Source: Isoetes taiwanensis
Taxonomy: Eukaryota; Streptophyta; Lycopodiopsida; Isoetales; Isoetaceae
Direction of reading: 5' to 3'
Assembly (NCBI GenBank): GCA_021234155.1
Contig: JAJEKV010000191.1
Span: 1-64,000, forward strand
Length of the DNA: 64,000 nt
Below are positions 37,390 to 48,450 of this stretch, piece after piece. Made by a program: the position numbers and the translations under genes. The notes under the pieces are model-generated. The model was not told the origin of the DNA, ran no database searches, and saw nothing but the letters and a program-made list of their open reading frames with translations. Position 1 is the stretch's first letter, and each line of letters begins with the position of its first letter.

Positions 37390-38570
37390 GACCCTCCTTT
37401 TTTAAATATCGACACCTCATTTTTCTCTCCAACCCTTCACCTCAAACCTTCTCTTGCTTGACCCTTCGTCACCCGTTTTACGAACCATAAGATATGGCCC
37501 GCACCAAACAAACTTACGGGAGAGGATTGGACCAAGACCTAATCTCTCCATGGCGCAGCAAACAGGGCTTACATGTAAAGAAGATCCCGAACACCTAATC
37601 GAAGAAAGGGGAAGAGGAGCTTTCCCCGCCAGTATATGCCAGCCAGTTGGTGCCAGCCAAGCCTCATACCATGACGCCCAGGAGAGTCCCAAAGACCAGC
37701 GCCCTCCATCTGCAGGCACTCGTGAGGACCGGCGAGACTCACACTGGCCCCTGACACCCAGGTGGAAGAAGAAGGGGAGGAGCAGCGCCAGCAACAGGGA
37801 GGGGAAGGGCCTTCTGGTCCCAAGGAAGAAAGGTAAGGGAGAAGGTCACCTGAGTGGCCGAGGAGAGGGCCGCCAGAAGAAGCTTGAGCTGAGAGGGGAG
37901 CTGAGGGAGGAGAGAGGAGAACGAAGAGAAGGAACGACGGGCCTCGGGCCGGACCGCCGCTATTCAAGAGCCACGGCCTAAGAGGAGCCGCAGTGGGAGG
38001 CAGAGGGAGGAGGAGGAGGGGCAAAGACGACCCGACGCGTAGGCCACCCTACCCTAAGTGGGCCAGGAACCACCTAAGGTGGTGAAGAAACAGAAGGTAG
38101 GGGAGGGCATTCATTACCCGGCGGGACAGGAGTTCAAGAGAAAGATGGTGGCATACAAGGACACGCCGTGTTGGGCGAGGTACAATGAGTGTGTATTGCC
38201 GGGAGGTCAGCCAGCGTCGTAGTGGGGGGCGTGACCCAAAGAAGAACCAGCCCAAGCCACCCACCAAGGCGGAAAAACCCGAGGGTTCTGCAGACCAGGC
38301 CAAACAGCACATACTGGGGTGTTTAGGGGAGATTCGGCACTTCCGGATGTGCGCGAATCTCGATAAGGAGCGCCCGCCAGGCGTCTCCTTAGGGGGAGGT
38401 TTTACTTGGCGATTCGGGGGCCGGACTGAGGGGTAGCCCCTCTAATGGCCCAGGGCTCTGCAAAGAGGCCTCCGGTGCTGAGTGCAGCTCTTGAGGGGAA
38501 ACCTCTAGCGCCATCCATGCTAAGCGGGTAACCCTTATGCCTAAGGATATCCACTTGGCGCGGAGGATCA
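37390..38570 (+). pseudogene. Decayed gag region with CCHC-like zinc knuckle
   Basis: Basic, Arg/Gly/Lys-rich reading frames (37454-37981, then 38185-38436) end in CLGEIRHFRMC at 38320-38352. This resembles the gag zinc knuckle C-x2-C-G-x2-G-H-x4-C, with the second Cys missing and the Gly before His replaced by Arg. Position between the PBS and protease fits gag. Not intact. Confidence 0.6.
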
Positions 38571-38589
38571 TGAGGGGAGAGGCCCTAGG

Positions 38590-39790
38590 GCCTCAAATTT
38601 TGTAAATTTTGTAGAAGAACTAAAATTTTCATGTAATCATGTTCCTCATTAATATAAAAGTTCTTTTCCTCAGAAATTGTTCTTGAAATGTAGAAAATAG
38701 AACCCAATTCGGTAGAATTCTTCATAGCATGTCTAGAAATACCCGAAATCATGACTACAACAAAATTTTGGCAAAAAAAAAAAAAAAAATCATCAAAAAT
38801 GCAAAAATTGGGGCCGGTCGGGTGAGACCCGCGCCAATGGCCTCTAGCGTCCCAAGCCTTGGCGGCGTTTTTCAGCGGATTCACCCCGCCTACCCCCTAA
38901 AACTTGCTTTTTAGATGTGGAGTTTGCACAAAATAAGTTGCTAGTTAGGTTAGAATTGGCCCAATTAGCCATATTAGCATCTTCAAATTTCCTAAAATGA
39001 CCAAAAATTGGCCCAAAAGCAGGCCAACGGGTGAGACCCGCGCCAAACGCGTCTGCGTTCATGACGGAGGCCATCCGCTTGCGGATTCACGGGTCGGCCA
39101 TCTTTGGCCCGAATTAGCCAAATTTGATCCAACAAATTGCCATGTAGTGTTTCTTGCTTTGTTTTGCTTAAGTTTGCACTTCATGGTAGTTCATTTGGGA
39201 CACCGAGCCATAGAACCAAGGTCGTCTTAGCTAACACCTTTTTGCACAAATCCGGGGTCACCCATAGTCTATAAAAAATAGGTCTCATTTGCCATTTTTC
39301 TTCCTACAGAATCGCCCCTGGCCTTTTTAGGCGATTTTCGACCCTCCACCGATCTTTGCAAGACATTTTCTACACCCTTTCACCTCAATGGCGCCCAAGC
39401 AACTTTGAGATGGTATAATGCTTTGCTAGCCATATCCATGTGCTTCCGGTAGATCAAGCTTTCTCGTGGTTTGATCACTTGTTTGATCTTCACGCAACCT
39501 TGACTAGAACACCCTACTACACGGCATATTATGTGCCGGTATGACCCGGCAGATCCCGCCTTTGGGAAGTTAGGCGCCTCCTAGGGGAGGGTGGGTTTCC
39601 GCCAGGACACTTTACCCAAGCTTTAGGTCGAGAGCTGGTGGGGATCGGAGGCAAGAAGCAACTATGGGATAGGACTAGGACCATGCAGATTACATGACAC
39701 AAGCAGACATAATAAACCTGGTACCTTCGGCCAGACAGCCCTTGCCCTCTTCATGCATTATAAATCAATCAACAAAGTAGGGGGGAACCC
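38590..39790. other. Non-coding insert between gag and protease
   Basis: AT-rich at first, with an A17 run near 38775. A block 'GGGTGAGACCCGCGCCAA' occurs twice, at about 38820 and 39030, next to AAAAATTGG on both occasions. This suggests an approximately 210-bp duplication. Intact gypsy elements have no such spacer, so this is probably a nested or captured sequence. Confidence 0.4.
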
Positions 39791-39839
39791 TCAATTCAGC
39801 CCTTAGACTTAGCGCCACTTTCGATGCCGTAGGGCCCGG

Positions 39840-40900
39840 GATCAAATCCACGAATATAGAGTCCTCCGCCTACGAATACTACTAAACCGCGCGTCGGCGC
39901 ACCATCTCTGAGATCCATGAAGACTCGCTGGCAGCTGGGGAGCGTAACCCAGAATGGGAGAGCGAGGAGGCAACAAGAATGCGGAGATATCGCCGGGGCA
40001 TGGCGACGGCGAGAATCCGCTACTCGATCCACCAGTCCCGGCATCACAGCCTTGTCGCCAATAGTCATCGACGGGGAGGAGTACATTTTTGCAAATGACA
40101 TCCTCAATCTGTCCTACTGTCAGGAACAGGGTCTTCGAATCGACGAGCTCTTGGGTATGATAGCACACCTGAAGAGACATCATCGACTACTCATACCGGG
40201 AGATCCCAAGGAGTCATGGAGAGACACTCTATGCCTGGGAGACAATGTCGGATATAGCGACCATCACAGATAAGAGAGATCTATCGACAAAGAGGAGCCT
40301 ATCATCTCAGAGGAGGAGTTCAAAGAGATACTGAGCACACCTACAAACCAGCAAGGGCCCAAGCTCAAGCCCAGGCCGATTCGAGCGAGCATGAGGAAGG
40401 GTCCAAAGAAAGATTAACTTGGACAACGCAAAAGGGTATGTGGAGATCATGAAGACCTTATGGCGGTGGATGCCTATGGCTGGGCAGCTCAAAGGAAGTG
40501 GCAATCGATCGCGGCATTAGGGAAGGGGGCAAAGATCTTTAGCTATCTTCCAAAGGGGGCAAATGATAGTCTTCCACAAGGAGTTCAGCCTAAGGGGGAA
40601 GAATGGCGGCACTTCTCATAGCGCTTTGAGGCCGGGCAAAGCACTCAAAGATATCTTCATACCGAATACATCATCCTTTCAAACAGGCAGGCAGTGGCGG
40701 CTCCATTGCCTCGACCAAGAGAGGACACTGAGGATGCAACACTTTCAAGGTGCAGCAAAGAATAAACACTGCAACTCCTTTAACCGTGAGATGGCCCGGC
40801 AGCACTTGAAGGAAGATCAACGAGGAACATCTTATGCCAACCTCGGAAAAGGCCTCCGGGTCCAGGGGATGTCAAGAACTTCTTCGTGACTTTCGAGGCC
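39840..40900 (+). pseudogene. Unidentified coding-like segment inside the gypsy element
   Basis: Plus-strand open stretches at 39917-40273 and about 40290-40900 encode ordinary-looking polypeptide, for example GEEYIFANDILNLSYCQEQG and RIDELLGMIAHLKRHHRLL, followed by SEEEFKEILSTPTNQQGPK. Broken by a few stops. No family recognised. It sits where gypsy elements normally run straight from gag into protease, so it could be a piece of a second element's gag or a captured host exon. Confidence 0.4.
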
Positions 40901-42560
40901 ATCTAATAGTTGCAAAAAATTTCTTGGGTTTAAAATTTCTTAAGTTTGTGCTAAATGTTTCTTGTACCCATTGTGCTAAGATACATCCGCTTTATTATGT
41001 AATCCTTATGTATTAATGACTATTAACTGGTTTGTCAATGTAAGGCTTTGTATGATTTCTTATAACTAAAGATAATTCAATTTGCAAGTAAAATTGATCA
41101 ACATCTAACCTAAATAAAATGTATTGATGACCAATCCTTGCAAGAAAGGAACTCAAGGGCGGGATCCCAAGATCAAAGACCGCATAATTGGGTACCAAGG
41201 AATTTGTTTGGCAAAGGAACAAGAAGATGTTGAGCGGGATATGTCACCAGAGTGATCAACGCCAAGGTTGGTGCGAGATGAGGAATCGATGCAACACCTC
41301 ATCAACTGGGCGACACCTCTCATGAATGCAGGGAAGATGGTCACCCACCTCCACCTTGTTTTTTAGAGGGGGTGACGAAGTCCCTCAACCAGAAAGGGAG
41401 GGCAACCCGTGGGAACGCCGGGGATAGGAGAAGGAAGAGGAGAGCCAGGGGAGCCCATCATCATCCAGCAAGGCTCCATCGTGCGCAGTTCTTCCAGTGA
41501 GGAGGGATCTCTAGCTCCGAACAAATCGGTCGACACACCTAAAGCAGTGGGAAAAAGAGCAAGAAAGACGGTGTGATTATCGAGAAAAAGGTGGATAGTG
41601 CTACCATGGCAATGCATGGAAAAAACAGGAAGCTCGCCGGCCTCGGGAAGCGACGTATCGGGCATGGAGGCTGAAGCATGGCTTGATGAAATGGAAGAGT
41701 TTGGCAACTCATACTCGGTATGAAAGACAAGGACATAGGGAAAGTTGCTACAACCTAACCTTATTGGACCAAGCAAGGATCGGGTGGAAGGATATGCTAA
41801 ATCCAACAAGTCAAGAGGAACAACCCAAAGTTTGGGGACCTTCGGCCAGAGGCTTCCTCAAAGCACTATGTGCCAAGGTCTCATACTAGTAGACAGATCC
41901 AAAGAGTTTTACAAAGTTGAATCGGGGGTAGCTTATCGATTGGCTAAGTATAATTTAAGAATTTATGAGGCTGTTTGAATGTTCCCGAGTCTCGGAGGAG
42001 TAGCGTGGATACTTTTTACATTGAGGGGTTGAACGGCAATATCAAGAGGTTTGTCAGAGCAATCAACCCAAGTCACTACAGTCAAGATAAAGCTATAAGT
42101 TTGAAGAGGTAACCAAGAACTCCAAAGTACAGAGAAGCAAATAACCTTCAGTGGTAAGAGAGCCCTGTATGCGATCGTGTGGACACATCGGGGAAAAGCA
42201 ATCGCAGCTATAGCTCTTACACCACATCGTGTGGGAGAGTCGAAGCAGCGAAGGTAAGGGTCGAGCAAAGCTTTGGGGGACCGTGGTTACGTAACGCATC
42301 GTAAGGCCATTTTGCCGCTTCCTAGACACCGCCAAGGAAAAGAGATGAATGCATTGAGAAAGTTATGCTTGGTGCTTCGAAAAGCGGCACCTGGGACACA
42401 TGATTGTCCATTCGTCATCTGCAAATACTTTGTGAGGAATCCCTTGGATTGGGACTCCCCCAAATGGCCCGGACAGGGACGATGACCAAGCGGGGGGACC
42501 CACGACTTCATAGATGGTGAGTGTTATGATATGTGCAAACATTGAGTCGGATGAGATAGA
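40901..42560. other. Internal retroelement sequence without clear domains
   Basis: Short open stretches on both strands (for example minus 41363-41809, plus 41745-41978 and 42273-42485) give no recognisable motif. Probably decayed element sequence between the coding-like insert and the protease. Confidence 0.35.
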
Positions 42561-42599
42561 GAATCGATCAATGTCATCATGGTGATGGGATCATAGATA

Positions 42600-42900
42600 G
42601 TAACCCCTTGTAGTCCTCATAGATCTGGGTAGCTCTCATAATTTTGCATCTCCTAGATTGGGCTGCTCTAATGAAGAACAAGGTATTGAAGTCTAAGCCA
42701 AGGCCCGTGCTATATAAAAGCCGGCCATCCCAAGAGCACTGCCGGGGGAGGAGGATCACCTTTGACATAGACCTTAGTGGGGCTAAGTGGCGATGGGAGC
42801 GTAAGTCATGGATATTGGAAGGTATGATCTTATAGTGGGGATGGAATTTTTGAAGCGGCCCAAGCCATGATTGATTGCGGCCCAGGAATAAGATCACCAT
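42600..42900 (+). pseudogene. Retropepsin-like protease remnant
   Basis: VVLIDLGSSHNFASPRL at 42610-42660 matches the gypsy protease active-site block (x-LIDSGSSHNFIS), with the catalytic D-S-G reading D-L-G. YDLIVGMEFLKRPKP-like sequence at about 42821-42866 matches the second conserved block (yDxILGMDWL) after a frame change. A spacing of about 65-70 residues is normal. Confidence 0.65.
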
Positions 42901-43234
42901 GGCGGCACGGGCAGGCTGACAAGTTGATAGTGTGAAGGTAAGCTAGAATCCCCTATGCGGTGTATTTCTTTGAAGGCGGCTAAGGAAGAGTATAGAAAGG
43001 AAAGGGTGGATTACATCTTGAGGATGGAATCCCAGTGGAGCCCGAGCAAGCCCGGGATGGAAGGTGACACAAAGGAAATCCCGGTTTGCCAGGCGATATG
43101 CAAGCTTATTGCACGGGGGGATGTATTTCGGATGAAATCCGCATTTCTCCTACCTATAGGGGTGTGGAATGTGAGATCACATTGGCTCGGATCTGAAAGA
43201 CCGATAATGCGCCATATAGAATGAGCATCCGGTA

Positions 43235-43900
43235 ATTGGCCCGAAGGCTCAGAAAGCAGTGCGAGGAATTGCTCGAGCTTGGATTTATAAGAGCAAGTGT
43301 GTCTCCTTTGAGACACCTATACTCTTTGTCAAGAAGAAAGATGGGAGCTTAAGAATGTGCATAGACTATCGCCCAGCTCAATAGCGAGGCGATAAAGAAT
43401 AAAGTATGCATTAGAGGCGGATGACCTAATGGATCAGCTACAAAGGAGCAAAGGTATTCTCTAAGATTGATTTAAGATCGGGGATACCATCGGATAAGAA
43501 TAAAGGAAGAGGACATCCATAAGGCTGCTTTGAGCGGTATGGTCATTTTGAGTTCTGATGACACCCTTTGGATTGCCGAGCGGCTCCCCTTAGCGTTCAT
43601 GCGCCTCATGAGCGATATCTTGAGACTTCTTGGATGAGTTTGTTATTGTCTTCAACCGGCGACATCCCTAATCTCCAACAAGTCCCTTGAAGAGCATTTG
43701 GCATCTCGAGGGAAAGTGTTAGAGAAGTTGAGGCGTCGCCGGTTGTATGGGAAGCTCTCTAAGTGCCGCCGCCTTGGTAGGGTGGAGTACTTGGGGCATG
43801 TAGTAACATCAGGGAATCTCCACGAGATCCATCTAAGATTGAGGCAATAGTTGATTGGCCAGCTCAAGGAATGTGGATAAAGAAGCTTTCGGGTTGGCGG
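43235..43900 (+). pseudogene. Gypsy reverse transcriptase remnant
   Basis: Blocks in order: ELLELGFIRASVSP at about 43270; FVKKKDGSLRMCIDYR at 43325-43372; KVFSKIDLRSG at about 43451-43483; then HRIRIKEEDIHKAA-like sequence; LDEFVIVF at about 43633-43656, which should be followed by the catalytic Asp-Asp but is not; and VEYLGHVVTSGN at 43782-43817. Frame shifts several times. The loss of the catalytic Asp pair shows the copy cannot mobilise itself if the sequence is right. Confidence 0.85.
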
Positions 43901-44599
43901 GATACTGAAAGTTAAGTGAAGGACTTTGCTAATTAGAGCGTCCCCTCGTAGGACCTCACTAAGGCCAACAAGATTAAGGGCTGGGCTAGACATTGGTTAG
44001 AAAGTCAAGCTTCTTTTGAGAAGCTTAAAGAGGCCTTAACTACTTGACACGGTGCTTGTCCTCCGGATCAGAGTAAGGATAAGTTGGTAGCAAGCGGATG
44101 CAAGCAAGATATAAGGTGATCTTGATGCAAGAAGGAAGGGTAGTAAGCCCTACATTTCGAAGAAGATGAGCGGCGCAGCAACAGCATGCAGCCCCACGAT
44201 CGGGAGGCTGCTGCTAGCCATTGTCGAGGGCATTGAGGATATGGAGGCATTATCTGTTTGGGAAGGAAGTTTCAGTTGGATCCGTGAGAGCCTTGCATTA
44301 TCTTTTCCTTGACCCACCTCCTCAACTTAAGGCAAAAGGAGGTGGATGGAATTCCTTGAGGAGGTATGATTTTTGATATTATATATAAGCTTTGGTAAGT
44401 TTAATGTTGTATGAGATGCCCTCTCGAAGACCATTTCGGACAAAAGGACGCATTGTAATGCGATTTCCACTCTTTCAGTGAGTTTGGCAAGAAGATTGAG
44501 GAGTCCTTGCCAACCGATGTGGACTTCGAGGGAGGTATGGGAAAGCCTTTTCTGGGGAAGCGAGCAGAATAAGGAGCGGGAAGCCTTCAAGCATTATAA

Positions 44600-45600
44600 G
44601 AAGGAAGGCAACTGTTGTACCACAAGCATAAGTTGTGTGTGCGAATCTTGGGGGTAAGGAAGTTAATTCTTCATGACACACATAATAGCCCAATAAGCGG
44701 GCATGCTGGCTTCATGAAGACATATTTCAAGATTCAGTAGCTACTTCGGCGGGAATGAAAGGGAGGAGATAGCTGCATATATTGAGGATTACCGGTTATG
44801 TCGTGGGACCAAAGCGGAACAACCGGTTCCGGTGCTTTGGAGCCATTAGGGGTGCAAATGCAAAGTGGGGAGGTCATAAGCATGGATTTCATCAGGACTC
44901 CCTAGAACTCTTGAGGCAAGGATGCATTGATGGTTGTAGTAGATAAGTTATCTAAGATGGCACATTTCGTGCCTTGCAAGGCGCAGGACACGCATTAGAC
45001 AGACCCAAGTTATTTGTAAGGGAGATTTTTAGACTCCATGGCATGCCTCGGGGAGATAATATCTCGATAGAGATTCTAAGTTCATGAGTGCCTTTTGGCA
45101 GGATCTCTTTAGCACCATCCGCACGGCTCTCCATGAGTGCGGCATATCATCCCCAAACAGATGGCGAGGCGGAAAAGGGCGAATCGGATCATTGAAGACA
45201 TGCTTGAAGCTATGTGTGGAACAAGCAGTCCAAGTGGGATGAGTACATTCACTTGGTGGAATTAAGCCTACAACGGTGCCAAGCGAGGAGTCATCTCGGA
45301 TGTAAGCCTTTCATGGTGAACTATGGCTACGCTTAACCCCGGGATACAGCACAATCCTGTGTCCAAGGTAGAAGTGTCCCAAAGAGATGTTAGGGGATAT
45401 CTGGCTGACTAGTAGAGGAAGTAAGGGGTTATTTATTGGCAGCAAGAAGTCGTAAGAAAGAGTGTAGCCCGGCAAGCATCGGACAAATAAAAAGGGGAGT
45501 TTAAGGTGGGAGATCTGGATTTGGTTGAAGATCAAGGTGAAGCAAAGCCAAGGTGCCCGGATTGGGAGCTGCAAGAAGCTTGCCCCTAGGTGGGGGCTGG
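44600..45600 (+). pseudogene. Gypsy integrase remnant
   Basis: The N-terminal zinc-binding part reads LILHDTHNSPISGHAGFMKT at about 44663-44722, with the CRLC-RGTK cysteines at about 44796-44812. The DDE core keeps ISMDFIRTP (first Asp, about 44876-44902), DRDSKFMSAFWQDLF (second Asp, about 45066-45110) and SAAYHPQTDGEAEK (about 45135-45176), where the catalytic Glu should follow. Motif order and spacing are those of Ty3/gypsy integrase. Interrupted by frameshifts. Confidence 0.85.
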
Positions 45601-45779
45601 GCGTTCAAGATTTTAGAGAGAGTGGGCTCTCAAGCCTACAAGATTGGATCTTCCGGCCCATCTTAAGGTCCACAAGGTCTTCCGTAAAGTTTATTAAAAG
45701 GCACAATCCTAACCACGAGGAGGGTTTGGATACTCCAACCTTGTTGGAAATGGAGGAGCAAGTAGAAATAGTGCGAGTT

Positions 45780-45930
45780 ACTTCTTGATAAGTCATTCAA
45801 GAAGACTAGGAGGTCTCAGTTCCTCCAATATTTGGTTAAGTGGAAGTACTTACGTGGAAGATCGCGACATGGGTATTGAAGCAAGATTTGGAGAAGCAAT
45901 ACCCCGAGGAGTTCATGAAGGAGTTTGATG
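45780..45930 (+). pseudogene. Chromodomain-like C-terminal tail of the gypsy integrase
   Basis: RSQFLQYLVKWKYL at about 45811-45852, then a frame change and EEFMKEF-like sequence near 45907. Parallel to the copy at 258-360. It marks the element as a chromovirus; its length and LTR size suggest the Tekay/Del group, which is an inference from size and not a proven assignment. Confidence 0.7.
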
Positions 45931-46829
45931 GGCGCAGTCGTCTCAGGCTTGGTGGGCACTTCTGCCGGTGGTTAGCTAGTATGTTGTTAGTTAGCTTTGA
46001 GCTTTGGCGCATGCATTCTAGTAGGAGGTGCATGTGCGAACCTTGGATCGATGTGTGGCGATGATGGGATATAGCCTTTAAGGCATTCTCTAGGGCCACC
46101 ACGCACCATTAAAGAGGCGCGCATGACCATTAGGGGTCATGTGAGTGAGAATGAGGCATGGTGGGCGATGATGGGACATCGTCGACGGATGATCTCTATG
46201 CCACGATCGGGAGGTACACACACTGGCCGTAGGAGGGTCATGGTGAGCTTAAGTGATCATCTTGATGATGGGATGCAGAGGCGTTCCTAAATTTGAAACC
46301 CTAGGGGGCATGATGTTTGGGGTGTACTTCGTCCCAGGGACCGCGTGTGCAAAGGTACCACTCGATCTTGGGCAATGATGGGAGCATCTTAAATGATCCC
46401 TAAGCTCAAATCGAAAGGCCATGCCGGATCAGAAGGTAGTAGGACAACCTTGAGCCGATAGTTCGACTAAGGGAGGTAAGGGGGTGGTCCCCTAAAACCA
46501 CAAATTATTAAACTAAAGCGTAATGTGCTCCTTTTTGGGGGCAAGTAGAAGGAGGGACTGCGGACACAGAAGATGGATAAGGGGGCCATAATTAGATTAT
46601 GAACCCTACAACTCTTATAATAGTATTTTGAATTATTATAAGAAATAACGATGTTAAGGCTATATAATTTTTGTATAAAGTACAAATATGGCCCTAAAAA
46701 TTTTGACTTGAACTAATAAAAACTTGATTGCTAAGCTAAGCTAAAGGTTATGACATGTTGTTTTTCGGGCATAAGGTAGGTTAGTCACCTTAAGCAAATC
46801 TTGGACGCTTGATTGTCCTAGGGGAAGAA
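45931..46829 (+). other. 3' untranslated internal region and polypurine tract of the gypsy element
   Basis: No coding motif. The last bases GGGGAAGAA (46821-46829) directly before TGTGGCC are the polypurine tract that defines the 3' LTR start. Confidence 0.65.
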
Positions 46830-48450
46830 TGTGGCCGGTCGAGGGGGAATATGTCAGCCGCCATCGTATATTCCACGGATAAATCACCATACAAGTCTAT
46901 CTTCATAGCCTTGTATACCATAGATTGTGGCACTAGGGGCATGGCTAAGTTATTCTCATGGCCATAACCATAGGTAAGCCATTATCCATGTGGCCTTAAC
47001 CTGGTTGGGGGGCCACCTGGGACTCACCCGATTGGTGCCGCGTGGCATCCTAGGTGGACCCTGCTTATATAGGCATAAACCCTAACCCTAGACCTCCTTT
47101 CCAGCCCCTAGCACCCGAGACTCACCTACTTGTTGAAACCCGCTTCGAACATCGCTCGTTAATGGCATAGGCTGGTGCAAAGAGCTGGCCGAGGTAGACC
47201 CGTTCTTGGAGGAGGAACAGCAGCTTGTGAGTCAAGACTATGGGCTTGGGATGCGGAGGGAGAGCATCGGGAGGCGGTATGTAGGATAGTAGTTGTGATA
47301 GCTCATCTCGAATTAGCAATCAGATGTGCTAGTATTTTGTATCTAGAGTAGAGCCATCCCTAGAACCCATATTCAACATCTTGAACCCCTAATCAAGGAA
47401 CCCTAACTATTAGTTAGTTGTATGATTGATTAGGTTAAGATGTTCTTCTTATGATTATTCTCATGATGATTATGTGATGATGGTTGATCATGTTTGCTCC
47501 TTGTATTGGGGCGGGGGTAGAGACCTAGAGCCATATACTTAGTATGCTCAGAGTAGATCCCTTAGTTCTGTTAGATGCGGCTTTGTGCATAGGGCCCACC
47601 CGGGCTATTGAGGCTATGATATGACTACGACACCGGATAACGGGGCTAGAGGGAAAGTGGAGGGAGGATCCTTTTGCCGGTGGGGGCCGGGGGGATCCCA
47701 TAGTGGAAAGCTGAGCCTATGGTGCGGTCGCCGTGTGGGCGAGCATGGGTGGAAACACCTCTGGGGCAATGGTGTTGCCACGCCTCTGGAAGGCTGCAAG
47801 GGAAGGCTTGGCTCTCGTTTTGGAAGGTTGATCGAGGTGCGAATGGGTGTAATAGCCACGATTCTCTAGCATACGGCACCTCTAGATCACAGGAAGGGAG
47901 ATGCAACCCTTCCTGCCTCATCGGACGGGGAGATACAACCTGGAGTAGTCCGATGGGTGATACCATGGGATTGCGTTTCGGAGGAGGCTAGAGTCTGTCG
48001 TAAGCGATCTAGCCCACTCTGCAAAGTATGCACGGGAGGCGGATGGAATTAGTCAACCCTAGCCATTGTTCTATGCCAGCCCTCGCCATTGCCATGACTC
48101 GGTCTGCTCTATCTTGAGGCCTGGCCGGTCAGTCACCCTCCTTATGAGTACGGTAGGGGTAGGCTCTCTGTTTTATGGTTGGTGATTATCATCTATGTAT
48201 TGGTTTTATGTCGCGATGCACTACCCTCAGGAGTAGTATTTGTGTATGTTTTATGCTAGTTACGGCGTGTTATAAGCCATTTGTTATAAGACCCATAGGG
48301 AAGAGCAAAGACACCCGTATTCCCTCCCGCGCACCGGAGTTACCTCGAGAGTGCGGGGGTAGGCGAAGAACCCATCGCGGTTCTTGAGCGGATGGGGGAT
48401 TTCTGCGGAGTATGCGGGCGGGGCAGAAGTATGTTTAGCGAGGGTCCGCA
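46830..48450 (+). mobile_element. 3' LTR of the complete gypsy element (1621 bp)
   Basis: Same block order as the 5' LTR from TGTGGCCGGTCGAGG to GGGTCCGCA. Differences from the 5' LTR are mostly small indels and are frequent around CAG/CTG/CCG/CGG. As in the satellite, an LTR-divergence age estimate from this sequence would therefore be too old. Confidence 0.9.

Larger units (their letters stand above)
35287..48450 (+). mobile_element. Complete 13.2-kb Ty3/gypsy chromovirus inserted in the satellite
   Basis: Both LTRs (35287-36921 and 46830-48450), a primer-binding site, decayed gag, protease, RT and integrase, a chromodomain-like tail and a polypurine tract occur in the canonical gypsy order (integrase after RT). 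The satellite stops at ...TTTGGA before the 5' LTR and resumes at ...GGGATCGAGAGG after the 3' LTR, at the same point in the unit. The 5-bp flanks (TTGGA, and CGGGA in the 3' flank) match only partly as a target duplication. No gene keeps a full frame. Confidence 0.92.

Noticed and set aside
37454-38024. Overlapping 175- and 151-codon frames on opposite strands as a novel gene pair
   Set aside because: The plus frame fits the basic gag region between the PBS and the zinc knuckle; the minus frame is its antisense shadow.
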